Assembly (NCBI GenBank): GCA_005406025.1
Contig: BGZK01001576.1
Span: 62,001-126,000, forward strand
Direction: 5' to 3'
Length of the DNA stretch: 64,000 nt
Origin: Eumeta japonica
Taxonomy: Eukaryota > Arthropoda > Insecta > Lepidoptera > Psychidae
The number at the start of each line of letters is the position of its first letter. Position 1 is the stretch's first letter. A model generated the notes under the pieces. That model was not told the DNA's origin, did no database searches, and was given only the letters and a program-made list of their open reading frames with translations. This document shows positions 11,400 to 23,391 of this stretch, in pieces. The translations under genes and the position numbers were made by a program.

Positions 11400-11700
11400 C
11401 CAGCAGAGAATAGATGGTTCTGCTACTGACACTCGGAGCCCCAGAAGAGACAATCACCAGTGCTTTGCCGGCTTCTTGTGTAGGAATAGAACATCTAATG
11501 GAAGGAGGATTGATGCAGAGAGACTAGGGTGATGGAAAAGGGAGTGAGCGACCGGAATTCTCACTCGATGGATGAAATGCAACAGCGGAAGCTCCTACTT
11601 CGCGTCCGTTTTCTGTGAGAGTGTGGTATCTCATGGATTGAGCCCCTAAGCCCAAATATTTCCCTCAGTTTTGGCCCCTTGATCTGCAGCCACGGTGCAG
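11400..11700 (+). repeat. Lepidopteran dispersed repeat G, copy 1
   Basis: Matches 53465-53690 on the same strand. Shared order: CAGTGCTTTGCCGGCTTCTT / CAGTGCATTTCCAGCCTCTT, then GTAGGAATAG, a G-rich stretch, TCACTCG/CTGG, GA(T/C)GAAA, CAACAG, then TTCTGTGAG and ATTGAGCC/GTTGAGCC. From general knowledge this is an abundant non-coding lepidopteran repeat family, probably the 3' part of a retroposon. Confidence 0.65.
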
Positions 11701-13239
11701 CTCTATATCAGTAAAAGTTAATTATTTATTTTCATACAAATTCAAAGTTGATTTTTCAAAGTAGGCACGAAAACACTCACTGTGTTGACGTGACGATAGT
11801 CTGTAAGACGTAATTTTTTTCTTAGCATGTAAATGTTACTCACCTAGTACAGAAACAATAGATACATATCTGGTTATATTTAATAAATCCTCTCCATTTT
11901 CCTCCTTTAAAAATCTTTCACCAAGATAATATAAATCTTCTGACTAGTAAGTATATAGTGAGCTATGCTTTTATAACTAAATGTTCTTCCTATCGTACTA
12001 TCCAGTCTCCTGGTGAATTATTTCAAGCGTGCCTCAAGAATACAGACCTGCAGAAAAATGAATGAAAGTAGCAAAAAGACTACGTTTACCTTCTCCAAAA
12101 TCTGTCTTGTGATGTTATGAGTATCAACTTCTGTGAAAGTAAGTTGTATTTATTACTAATGAAGGATGAAAAAAACCTAATCCGACAACAAGGCTTATGT
12201 AAATAACTACTGGGTAGGTATTTACATCAAGAATGTATACATAGTAAACGAGAAAAAAGTTTCTTTGAGCCTTTTCTTGTAAATATTTTTTAGAGATGAA
12301 GATAAATGCTGTATACTAGAAGAAGTACGAAGCTTTATAATAAAGTATTTTTAAATGTTAAAAATATTTTTATTGTCTGTTTCAATATTTACATAGCGAT
12401 CATATTCTTTGTTCATGAATACAGAGCAGCGGCTTTTTTATGAAGTAAATAAATAAATTTTAAAAAGCCGGCTGCGTAAAATGAATTGAAAAGATGGAAA
12501 AAAGATGACGTATAAAATCATCCAATTAAATATAATAAATATATATAAATAAATAATTTAGTCAGAAGCATACGTGTAGCAAGAGTCGTAGTAAGTGAAG
12601 ACGAAACTGATGCCTCCAACAGCAAATGTTTGTCATATTTGATTGAACAATTATTTGCATTTTTTCAGTTCACTTTTAAGCAGTCGGGTTTTAAAATATT
12701 TTTAATTATTCCTATTATTTATTACATTTTACTTCTGCTTTGACAATATTCTGGGATCGCTTTCTCGTCATCAGCGGTGTCAGTAACGTGTCTCGTAGTG
12801 ATTACGATAAAATACTTTCATCTATACGTTGTTATCAATTAATTATTATTATTACACTTTTTATTTCATTATTTAATTATTCTTAATTAGCTTAATTTTC
12901 TTTTATTGTATTAAGTAATACTTTAGGTCTTTAAAATTATTTTTTAAAACTATAAAATTCTGTGTAAGTACCTCGATTTTAGGAATTATATTGCATTATA
13001 CTACAATACTTATTTTGCACATTAATAAGACCTATTATACTATTATATAAGAACTTTATCATAGCTTTATTACAAGTTTTTAAAACTAGAGAGAGAATAG
13101 TTGCTAATCAAGTTTCAATCGCTATAGATCCTAAATTGTAATTCAAAATAAAAAACGATTAAAGAAACCTAAACACAATTTTTATAAACCACTTCAATGA
13201 TACCCCACTTGACATAGTTCATCGATTTTTTTCTTTTTC
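11701..13239. other. Very AT-rich unique DNA
   Basis: No gene is seen. There are several homopolymer runs and a short ATTATTATT run near 12846. Confidence 0.5.
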
Positions 13240-13460
13240 ACAACACGGGGTTTGGTTGTCGTCATATTGAGTTTTGATCACTGCCACGTGTTCAGCGACA
13301 CGAGATCAAGACAAATCAACTGCCATTGGAAATCCTCACAATCGGCCCACGTGTTTTATCTGTCGAGCGCCATAAAGGAACAAACTTACATAAGCTGAAA
13401 AACACGTTACCCTCCTTTGTGTCGCGCAGTCAAATAACAATATAGTGACGTCAATTTGCA
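13240..13460. promoter_or_regulatory. Possible enhancer: paired E-boxes plus CRE
   Basis: Two copies of CCACGTGTT (CACGTG at 13285-13290 and 13348-13353) lie 63 bases apart on the same strand. They are followed by a perfect CRE palindrome TGACGTCA at 13446-13453. CACGTG is bound by bHLH factors such as CLOCK:CYCLE or Myc/Max, and TGACGTCA by CREB/ATF. No adjacent gene start is visible, so function is inferred from site clustering alone. Confidence 0.3.
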
Positions 13461-14199
13461 CTGATCGGAGTTAGAAATTAGGTACCAATTTATGCTACTC
13501 GCAATTGAACTATTTCGAAAAAATATTCTTCCTTTAAAATGAATCTTTTAGTAATACAGTTTTATAACTATTATCATTGAACTGTTAACACAGTTTCTCT
13601 TCATAATTTAGGCTCAAATTTTTCATTGTAATTAAATGTGTTCATAAAAAAATAATTTTAGTATAAATATCTTTCGCTAATGTAATTTTCACTGTTATAA
13701 ACATTGAATTTTTTTCAATGTAGTTTTGGAGCAAGATACCCATTAGAGTTTTTGTATTTTTAACTGAAACTCGCCCGGTCCTCCGCACAGTCTCGAGGTT
13801 TATTATGTACTCAAGAATTTCGTATAGAGGAATATAGGCGTAGGGTTGCCAACCGCAACCCAGCCTCGATCCGACTGTGACTAATTACCGATATCTTGTA
13901 ATGGATAGGAAATCTAGCTATAATTGCGTCTCAGTTTTTGACAATATAAGAACAAATTTCAAGTACAAACTTTTAGCCAACTCGCCGAGAATTTATGTGC
14001 GCATATGCTGCAGAATTTTTATTTTACAAATTTTTTAATGTGTTAATTTCACAATGGCTTAGCATCTAAATTGAGTTCAAGAAATAAGGTCGCATCCACA
14101 ATATACGGTATCGCGTATATGACCTGTAGTACTTATGTTTACATAGATCAAGTGTATGTTTTATTATTTTTTTTTTAATCAATCCACTCCTGAGGCAAA
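13461..14199. other. AT-rich unique DNA
   Basis: Nothing recognised. A small GC-richer spot lies near 13775-13870. Confidence 0.5.
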
Positions 14200-14470
14200 C
14201 CTTCGGACAATCTTATTTTAGACTGTGGACCTTAGACTTCGTAAGCCGCCCAGGTCGGTCCAGTGCGGCTTGAGCGCTGTCAAGGATCGACGTCATCGAT
14301 GCAACGAAAACGGCCCAGATCCAAGACGTAACTCGCTTTTCGAGGTATGAAGCGTGCGGTTTTGAATGTTGAAAACTCATTGGTTTCGGCCGTGATGAGC
14401 TTTGGACCCGGTACCTCCTTCTCTGAAGGCGACCTACTCAACCACTGAGTCACCACTGTTCTTTAATGCA
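14200..14470 (-). repeat. tRNA-like SINE remnant
   Basis: On the minus strand it starts at about 14458 with GGTGACTCAGTGGTTGAGTA (A-box-like), then GGTCGCC, an AGAAGGAGG segment and ACCGGGTCCAAAG where a tRNA B-box would be. The remaining ~190 bases form a GC-moderate body. This is the layout of a tRNA-headed SINE. The head does not fold into a tRNA with a good acceptor stem, so a functional tRNA is unlikely. Confidence 0.5.
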
Positions 14471-14829
14471 GTGCTCTTGTCAAAGCAAACTAAACGTGTC
14501 CAAAGTTAAGGGGTTAAGTATTATTCATTGAAGACCTCCACTACCCTCCCCTTTGGCTTTATCATCAGATCACATCGATGGTTTGAAATGAATGTATTAT
14601 CATCTGAAGTGGGCAAGTATGACAAATATTAAGTAAATTAGGTAATGTGAAGCGAATTAAAACTCAAATCCTTACCAACACACAGGCGGAAACGTGAAAA
14701 AAAAATTGCTGCAAAAATGATTTACGTTGAGATATATTAGAATAAAGGGAAAATTAATTATCCAAACGTCAACTATTAAGCAGATGGGTTCGGTTTGTAT
14801 TATTCATAAAACGGTTTTATTTAATTTAG

Positions 14830-15130
14830 CCCGCCGCTCGCAGCTAAATTATTCTAAATTCGAGTGCTGTTCGTTTGTTGGCATATTCCTTCTGAAATTA
14901 ATGCAAATGTCGGGCCGCAAACTTCGCGGCGCCCGAGCCTTTTCAGGGACCCGCGCCTCCGTTTATCGTCTTCTGGTTCCGTAACTTTGATATTAAACTG
15001 AAGTTTCGTTAAAGCGCTCTTGCGCAATTTTTGGTACATAAATCTAACTTTTTATTGTTGTCCCCGCGGAGTGCAATTTTCTCTTTGCGCGTTTTGTTTT
15101 TGACAATATTCGTTTGACAGCGCAAATAGA
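14830..15130. other. GC-elevated block, candidate conserved non-coding element
   Basis: It contains GGGCCGCAAACTTCGCGGCG, CGTTTATCG and CTTTTTATTG, so AT-core homeodomain-type sites sit inside GC-rich DNA. The 85- and 61-codon frames that cross it on opposite strands have no domain. Confidence 0.3.
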
Positions 15131-15599
15131 GACGTATTGTTTAACGAAGTGATAATACTATTTTTCGAACTCATTAAATTCTGTAGATCCAGAATGTGAC
15201 AGTATTTTTAAGAATCTGTTTTAATTGCAAATATATGCAAAAAGTAAACAATTTTATAAGCGTACTTTGCACTTTAGGATTGAATAGAAAAATAATTTAA
15301 GAGGTTATATCAAGAGTATAAAATTACAAACCTGTTTCTAATGATGCAGTTAGGATGTACTGGCTTCCAATAGAGTATTTTTTAAAAAAGTGTAATGAAG
15401 TTAATAAAATAGATTTTATAAAAAAAATAACGAGAGGAGACGGATTACTACTTGTTTGTTTTGCTTTAGCTGGCATTGACTCAAAAGATCTAATTCTTGT
15501 ATGTAACAGATTTTTGAAATCAGATTTAAATTTTATTTTTTCCGTACACAGTAGTTTTATGTAACATTTATAGTAATAAAACTGTATAATACAGATAAT
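15131..15599. other. AT-rich unique DNA
   Basis: No gene is recognised. A 69-codon frame at 15355-15564 is unremarkable. Confidence 0.5.
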
Positions 15600-15950
15600 T
15601 TTTATCTAGGGGGCGATGCGATGTGGCTTGGAAGATGTAGTGACTTGAGTAGAAAAATGTACGGTGCAGTCGTTTGTTAATCTGGAAAAGATGAACGAAA
15701 GTAGACTGACATAACATATCTATAGAACAAACGTGTGTGATGGAAAGGTCAGCTAGCGTGGCCCTAGAAAATCCTATGCAAATTAGTGACATAAAAAAGG
15801 GTCAAATATTAAGCATTCGAAATCGACGAATTTGTATGAAACGATTGATGGATGTTAGCGAAGCAAGAGAGATATGTAAACATCATAACCATGTGGAAAA
15901 TTATAATTTCTACCTACCCTTCTAGAAAATAGGCGTGAGTTTGTATTACA
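15600..15950 (+). mobile_element. LINE ORF2 C-terminal remnant (same family as 39841-42055)
   Basis: Frame-shifted pieces on the plus strand read in order LEKMNESRLT, HIYRTNVCDGKVS, KKGQILSIRNRRICMKRLMD with VSEAREICK, and MWKIIISTYPSRK followed by a stop. This is the C-terminal tail that follows the MCGVS...RDRCRN segment in a common lepidopteran non-LTR retrotransposon. The endonuclease and reverse transcriptase are absent, so this is a 5'-truncated dead copy. The 62-codon frame at 15737-15925 is its best preserved part. Confidence 0.75.
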
Positions 15951-16130
15951 CCATAATATTCAATTGAACTATTATATCGATTTCGAACAAAAATGGACAT
16001 GATTATGACTAAACATCTGTAATACAACATATTATAAATAACCTATTTCAGCTTTCACATTGTTGAAAATTAATGAAAAATTCTTGAAAAGTATATATTT
16101 ACACCAATCATATATATGTAATTATATATA

Positions 16131-16740
16131 TAATTGGGCTTCGTTTTTTTCGACTATTTTTTTTCGCTCCCGGCACAAAATTTTGTTGGAAGTACCCTAA
16201 AAAAATCCCTGTAAATTTGAGCCCTTAATATTAATCACTCGCCTTCAGCGGGTGAACGTTTTCCATTGAAATTTTCTCTTTAGTTTTATAACTCAGCAGC
16301 ATTTTTTGATATCGAGTCATACCAAAGCACAAATTACTTAGGATTAGACCTTATAAGAAAGTGCGTATTGTGACATAACTGTACCTTACACTGGTGAGAT
16401 CGTACAGGTCACTAAAGTCAATTTTATCAAAATTTCTTATTTACTTGCTGTTATATTTTAAATGGCCGAACTTACGGAAAAATGTTTATGATAAACTTAT
16501 AGGAAATTTAATTAACAGTAATTTGCGTTTTTGGTACGGCTCGATAGCATAAAATGCTGTTAAGTTATAAAATAAAAATGAATCAAATTTACATGTATTT
16601 TAAATGGAAAATCTTCGGACGCTGAAGGCGAGTACTTACATTATTATTAAGACCTCAAAATTTCTAGGATTTCTTTAAGATATTTCCAACTATATATCGT
16701 GCTGTGAGCGAAAAAAAATAATGGAAAAAAAAGGCAGCCT
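16131..16740. mobile_element. Long-TIR fold-back element (MITE-like), ~610 bp
   Basis: Almost the whole element folds on itself around position ~16433. ATTTTTTTTCGCTC at 16156-16169 is the exact reverse complement of 16706-16719. ACTCGCCTTCAGCG at 16237-16250 matches 16620-16633 exactly. Between and beyond these, GTTGGAA, TTAATA.TAA, TTTTCCATT, TTTTATAACT, CAGCATTTT, ATCGAG and CAAATTACT pair in the same order. Arms are about 230 bases each with a ~120-base centre. There is no open frame, so it is non-autonomous. The target-site duplication is unclear because both flanks are TATA-rich. Confidence 0.8.
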
Positions 16741-16979
16741 TAATATATATGTATATTTTATTTTTGGAACAACGATATGCTTTACTTCAGACAAAAATAT
16801 GTGCCACAATAAAACACATCTGTCCAAATCAATTAAGCTGTTTTTGGAAAACCGACAAACATACTTTCGTTTTTGGAAGACTGTAAAAATAATATGTAGA
16901 CTATAATAGTATTTAACTGGTTGTTACGTGTCTTGCGAACAGTAGAGTTCAACTTGAAACATCTAATTGATTAAGAAAA

Positions 16980-17420
16980 ACAACGTATAATTCAGTCTTT
17001 TCCATTCCTAAGAAAACCTTTCTCTCTATTGCTGGCAACAACATTGTGGGGCAGAAGTTGTAATTATCGGTGTTGCAATCACTTTAATCCCGTTAAGTAC
17101 GGAATCTTAATGGAAAAAGTTACTGGAGGGGTTTTATTCTTACACTCTCCTCTTCTCTCTGGCAAGAGTGCATTTACGTATTAGCCTGTTTCAGAGGTTG
17201 TGGGAGGCAGGCAGCGCGTGGGAAACAATCAATAGGCACTTAGCGAGTGTGGCTCCGCCCGGGCTAAATCGGGGTTCGAGGGCCGTTCTAGATAAGAGCG
17301 AGCTACCACTTAACCCAACCATATTAAATGTCCCTTCCAAGGCGGAGGAAATTTAAGGCGGCAAGGTGCGTAAGTAGAGAATCTACTTTGGCGAAGGTCG
17401 CGCCGAAAATATAAAGGTAC
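16980..17420. other. GC-elevated block, candidate conserved non-coding element
   Basis: It contains GGCTCCGCCCGGGCTAAATC, GGGTTCGAGGGCC and a GGCGGAGG/AAGGCGGCAAGG purine segment. A 62-codon frame at 17168-17356 crosses it without recognisable domains. There is no repeat match inside the window. Confidence 0.3.
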
Positions 17421-18765
17421 AAGGATATGGGTCGTAATATATTGACTATAAGGTAGGTCATTGTTTCTTACTGGAATTTTATGCTTGAAATACTTGATTA
17501 TATGTTAGATACAGATTCTGAAAATGGCACTTTTAGAAGTGTTTTAGGACGGTGATAATTTTTGACGTTATACCCAAAAACGGATTACGAGTAAAGCGTA
17601 TAAGTTTTGTATTATATTGTACACATTTTGAATTTACTGTTTTATTCTGTATAGTTTTTTTTTTATTTCTTATCTCCAATAATTATAAGAACCGTTATGA
17701 AACATTTTTTTTGTAGAGTTAGATTTATTAAATTTTAGGGCAATATATACCCATACAAAGTCACGACATTTACTTACATTTATCGAACTGTAACATAAAT
17801 TATATTACATACCATTTTAAAATATGATAATAAGATTAGAATCGTATTTCAATAGAGGTCGCTGTTTTGATGATTTTAGTAAAGCAATGGCTTATGCTTA
17901 AGAGATGATTAATTTGAATAGATGTGACTGTACGTACTTGGGCGAATGGGTTTATTTGCACAGAATATTTTAGCTCTTTTGCATTATAATCAGGTTTAAT
18001 TATAGTTTTATTGCTTTTAAAATATAGGAACATTACTATAGTATATGAATTAATAAACAATTCTAGTATATAAGCCACGACAATCTCGGAATCGGTTTTA
18101 ATGCTTGAGATAAAAATCTTTATTTTGATTAAATTTTTGTTGGATGTTTTCTCTGGAAAAATTAGATAAATAATAATTAAAGCGACGCTGTATTTAGCGC
18201 CATTTCTGGAATTTTTGGGAAATCACATTGTCCATACCTCATTGTTTTCCAATAACAAATGGCACTATTTGGTACAGACAACAGATAAAAAAATATAATT
18301 GACATACGTAATTATATTTAGCATATTAAGTTGTTAGAAAATAAATATACAGAACTATTCCCATGGGAAGTTATCATATTACCACGGTGAATTGGAAATA
18401 CGGCAAGCAAAGCTCGTTTGCAGAGACTTTAAATTATAATAAGTGATAGAAAGTGCTGAGCGTATATTTTGTGTTATAATATATATTTGGCCAAATAAAT
18501 ATATACATTTTTTTATTGATTTCAGATAATATAAAATAAATAGTTAAAATAGTTACCAATCAATTTCCAAAAATATAGACTTTAAATTGATTATATCAAT
18601 ACATAATTATCTTTATTTAGGTATTGACGACAATTGTAATGTATATTCCGAAATGCCCATATAAGAATTATTATATATAATAAATCTAATTTGACAGTAC
18701 AATTATTATAGTTTATCTTGCTAAGAAAATTTTTGTATGATCATACTTGTAGAACCTATAGATTC
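17421..18765. other. AT-rich unique DNA
   Basis: No gene is seen. A 14-bp palindrome TATTTGGCCAAATA lies at 18484-18497. Confidence 0.5.
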
Positions 18766-18795
18766 CCACTGCGAGGCAAAGGTCTCATCTAAAAA
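18766..18795 (+). repeat. Short lepidopteran repeat remnant
   Basis: CCCACTGCGAGGCAAAGGTC resembles the CCCACTGCTGGGCAAAGGCCTCCCC word found in many lepidopteran interspersed repeats. Flanks do not extend the match. Confidence 0.3.
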
Positions 18796-21222
18796 TAAAA
18801 CTCAGTGTTAGCACTGCGACCCGTTAACGTAAGGGTGAATTAAATATGCCGGTGGACAATTTCGAAATGTAAACAATATGAATATCTTCAATATGACTAT
18901 TTTCGTTCTTAAAACGAGTGAAAGTAATACAAAAGCACTGTGTAGGCGTGTTTGATACAACTTTCAAGTATCAAGGTACACGTAGGCTGTTTTCATTACC
19001 GAACAAAGACAATATAATCAGTAAATACAATTTTAATGTTGTATATTCTGATCTGGTACGACCCCGGGCCATTTCGACCATGGCGATGGTTTCAACACCC
19101 TTGGTTACTTCGGTACGCTGTCATGTGGCTTATGTGAACAACCTTTTAAAGAAATATCGGGGCGCGTACAGGGCTCCTGAGCTTGCCTTTAGTATAGAAA
19201 TTTATGATCATTTTTGAACTTATGCTAAAAAAAAGGTATTACAAAATTCCTTTGTCATTTGTTGTTTCTCATCGTCCGTCGGTCGTTCATCTTGAAGGGA
19301 AGCTGCCTTTTGAAAGAGTAGTTACATACAAATTCACTAAGTATTGTGACATATTTCAAATATAATGACCTATAGAATAGAGATATTTTGAATTTTAATC
19401 ATGTTTGTAGCTAACTGCCGCTGGTGGTCGGACTTTCATATCATCACTTCTAGCATTAAGTTTAGTTCTTCGAGTTTCCTCAAAATTTGCAGAGACTTGA
19501 TTCAAACAAAACTTCACTAAGCGAGGTCAAGTGTCAGTATTTTGTAATACACGTCTACATATCCTATTTATTGGAGGTTGATCACATCGTCATATCTGAA
19601 GAATTAACCACCTCTCTATGTAGATTCGGTTATCAGGTTTACTTTCACAACAGGGTTTAGGACTTAGCGATTTATAATCGCCAGGGTATTAACATAACAA
19701 GGGTTCGTCCTTGACCCTGATCAAATACACACCGACACGACGTCCGAACTTACAAGAGAGATCGTCCGACAAGCATTATGTTCTTATATATCACGTAGGA
19801 TTTTCATTGAAATTTCATTTGATTTTTTTTTATATATATGACCAGTGTATTATAAATTGTTTTTTTTAATAAGCGATTGAAAAAATAAACTTATACGAGT
19901 GTTTTAAATTGCTGATTAGAGACAACACTAAAAAGATGTGATTTTAGTATGCTCATAGAGGCACATAAGATATTATTACTTTGTTTATTAATTTATTTTA
20001 AAAAGAGGAAAAAATTGTGATTTAGGCTTTGTTTATGATATTATTGAGTTACTTTTTTATCCTATTTCGTCAACTTGTAACTGTTTTTCCTTAACTATTT
20101 ATGTATTTTAAGGGCCCAAGTAGGACTTTGCAAGCCGAACAAATTAGGTTTTGGGATTTTTGCCAGAAAAGTATGACTCGGAAAAAAAATATTCTAAACT
20201 TTTCATCACTATTAATTTGAGAAAGTATTTGACGGAAAACATGTTCAACTAGAACTTAAATTCAGGGCAAAACAAGAACGGGTACTTTATTTAAGACTAA
20301 AATTACTATCTTAGATATATTGAAAGTGTCCAAATAAAATATACATACATACGTACTGTATTTGCGTTCCTTGCAGAGTATGACCATTATTTTTTCTTTA
20401 ATACACTGAACGATCCAAAAAACAAATTCTCAGTCTTACATTTCCATCGCAAGTTCCAGCATGAAAATAGTTCAATTTGTAGAAAATTATATGGATTTTT
20501 GAAAAATATTGGAAATTCAGAGACAAGCGTTGTTGCCTGTGTATACGTATATCGATGACTATTAAGTTTTCTTTAGCGTTAGCGCATATGTTCCTGTTTA
20601 CTAAATGACACCTACTACAAACGAAAAAATAGACGTATCCGCGCCAAAAACAAATTGCGCGTCTGAGATGACTGAGATCAATGCTCTTCCATCAACTTAT
20701 TCACTGGGGGGTTAACTAAACTGTATTATAGTAAAATTTTGGTTTAAATATAGTATTATTTACCTTATACAGATAGTAAAACAGCTCAAAGCTTAATCAG
20801 TTTTCATTTGCAAATTCAAGCCGTTAAAACTTCGTCGATATTCATTTTGCTAACTCGCTTTCGGCAAATGAAAGCTATTTATGTAATTATTGTACCAATA
20901 CGTTTAGACTTCTAGTATCAATAAAACTAATGCGTCGAAAATTATAGCACAAGTAATTATTTTACAAAGTTTATAAATTGTTTATATTAATGTCACAAGC
21001 GTATGCGTTAAACAGGTACTTTAAAATGTCGAACTGTCGTAAAGTAAGTTCAAACTAGTGTCGAATAATTATGTAGAATCTTAAGGTATCCACTGTCCAA
21101 ATAGTATGAGACAACAAAAGTTTTTCTACGCTGTGTGGCGATGAAATGAGGGTACGACACCTAGATACGCAAACTCGGGCAAAGAAATAAATAAATTATG
21201 AGAGTAAATTTATACTTTAACA
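18796..21222. other. AT-rich unique DNA
   Basis: No gene is recognised. A slightly GC-richer part at about 19050-19180 lies in a 99-codon frame with no domain. A CGTCCGTCGGTCGTTCATC word at 19273 recalls the interior of common repeats. Confidence 0.45.
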
Positions 21223-21266
21223 GTATTATATATATTATATATATCAGTGCGTAAATCTGTAGGTTT

Positions 21267-21301
<35 letters not shown>
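21223..21301. repeat. (TA)n microsatellite
   Basis: An uninterrupted TA run covers about 21269-21301 (16 units). A shorter TATATATTATATATAT run at about 21226-21243 precedes it. Confidence 0.95.
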
Positions 21302-21305
<4 letters not shown>

Positions 21306-21469
21306 TTCTTTTTTTGACAAATACTGTGACATATATACGTTTTATGACTCACTGAGCCTAATTGTATCATTCTAAAAATTATTGTACGTCTCTTAGTATC
21401 TATATCTGCTTGTAAGTCTTATTATTGGATAACAATAAAAAATTAGTATTATTTAAAAATTAAATAAAA

Positions 21470-21890
21470 ACAATTTAAGTCCCACGAAGCGGGCTGGTAA
21501 CGATTACTGTATAAAGCGAACGCAATTACAGACGGCGAGTTGAAACAGCTCGTTCTTATACATAACCCTTTGCCGCCCGCGCCCGCATTACAACGAGTTA
21601 TATCTGATCGCGTTCGCTTTCGGCCCGACACATGTCACGCGGCGTGTGTCTTCTTGGGGCAATTCCCTCTGTAATTTTATTTCCCAGGTAATTTTCGTTA
21701 TATCGTGTTACGCGGTCATGCCCGGCTGTCAACCTCGCCGTGCTCCCGAGCTTTTACGAGCTAAAGGCTGCTCCCACACCAGACGATGCGACTGCGACAC
21801 GTCCGCGACACGTCTTGAGATAGTTGTCTTCAAAATGGGAATGAGCAAGTTTATCAATTCAACACGACAACTGAAGAAGTTTCACGTATG
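21470..21890. other. GC-elevated block, candidate conserved non-coding element
   Basis: It contains TGCCGCCCGCGCCCGCATTA and CACGCGGCGTGTG. Near the right end there is a direct repeat of GCGACACGTC at 21794-21803 and 21805-21814. The 60- and 81-codon frames that cross it show no domain. Confidence 0.3.
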
Positions 21891-22955
21891 AGCGACTGGA
21901 AGCATAAAATAGTATCAAATCGAACGATCTGAATAAAATATATTGCTGCATTTTTAAAATTTGAAAGTATGCACTGAAAATGGTTGTGATTTTTGAATAT
22001 TATAGAGAAGATTGTTAATAGATCAATTTGTAAATATTGTACCGATTTAATTATTCTTTGTATTTCGTTTATAATTTTTAAATCTTTTCATACTTAACAA
22101 GGTGAAAAAAAATAATTCCAATTGGATAATTATTAAATTTTCATTGACTTATCGATTCTTTAGAAATTTATTTATCTGTACACTAACAAATGATATATTT
22201 TTGTGAAAAGTTTGTCATATGACGGATTCTTTGTAAGTATTGACAAAAATTGTTTAATAAAAATACTTATAACATGATTATAATTATTTAAACGGTAAAT
22301 CGAAGGCATTTAGTTGTTAAATTGTTTCAGGAAGCTGATACTTACAGGTTGATAAAGAACACTAGAGGATAATTTATTACGTGGTTCCAGGGTTAACCCT
22401 GGAGTACTTCACCTTTTCATTTGACGAACCTAACTACGCTTTTAGATATTAAGTGCTTAATAAGTAATAATTTTGATTCACATGAATCACTTATGGCAAT
22501 AACTCGTCTATTTTGAATGACTTAGCAAAAAAAAAGCACCCGAAAAACCAAAATCCTCATTATCACTTAAGTGAACCACTTGATATTTTATAGCCCTTCA
22601 AAACTGACGTTGGCACCCGAATAGTTATTTTTTCCATGAAATCCCTATTCGATTCCGTATCCAATGGTCCGATTAAATGTGAGGAAAAATTGACGTTAGC
22701 TTTGAAAAGAGGCTCTATTCCACTGACAGGAACAAATTATTTATATGTAGTTATTGCTAAACTAAAGAGTGTAGGCACCGAGCGAGCAATCACTTATTTT
22801 AATCGACTTCAAAAATAAGAAAAGGTTCATAAATTTGATTGGAGATCTGAATTCTGCAGATTCTTTACCTTTGTTCTCAAGATATGGATGAATATATTAT
22901 GCACATAGATTATGCCAATTGATACAGTCAATCTTTTATTTTGTGTAAAACTTAT
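21891..22955. other. AT-rich unique DNA with two short palindromes
   Basis: TCCAGGGTTAACCCTGGA is a perfect 18-bp palindrome at 22386-22403. TCACTTAAGTGA at 22563-22574 and CCACTTGA at 22576-22583 resemble binding sites of NK-2 class homeodomain proteins. A 60-codon frame at 22636-22818 is unrecognised. Confidence 0.5.
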
Positions 22956-23351
22956 CTAAAAATATTTATTAAGTAGGTATTGTGAATATTTATCAATAAA
23001 TATGTCATGTGTTTCTATTTCTTTTATAGAATTATTATTAACAGCTTTTTCATTTGAAGATTTATTGGAATCGGTATTTTTGTTTTTTTTTTTTTGTATA
23101 ATTAGATTTAGTTCATTCAGAATACACTTTGCTTTTGAAAACATAACAACGATCCAATGTCGTACTAATCATGATATCGCTATCAAACGTATCGCTATCA
23201 CAAAAACAATAATAATACTAATGGATAGGAATACCCAAGCAACCAAAAACGTGGCTATTACAGAGCGGCAGATAAAACAGATTAGCATTAGAATGATTGA
23301 AACGATATTAAAAAAAGTACTTTCCTCCACTTTATCTTTGTTCAAAAACAA
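22956..23351 (-). pseudogene. Unrecognised two-part frame: membrane segment, then K/N-rich tail
   Basis: Two open segments lie in the same minus-strand frame and are interrupted by one TGA at 23169-23171. The upstream part (to 23351) has two strongly hydrophobic stretches (IVSIILMLICFICRSVIATF and VAWVFLSISIIIVFVIAI). The downstream part (22956-23144, ATG at 23144) is hydrophilic, with KKKNKNTDSNKSSNEK followed by an acidic/aromatic end. The upstream part lacks an ATG. It could be a dead membrane-protein fragment or a chance frame in AT-rich DNA. No family recognised. Confidence 0.15.
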
Positions 23352-23391
23352 TTATCATATTCGAAATTCAAACAAAGTGAACACGTGTTGA

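Noticed and set aside
21223..21370. 69-codon ORF with an IYIYIYIY run
   Set aside because: It is a translation of the TA microsatellite.
23002..23391. 129-codon plus-strand ORF as a gene
   Set aside because: It includes a poly-F run from a T-tract and overlaps opposite-strand frames of similar quality. No domain or start context supports it.
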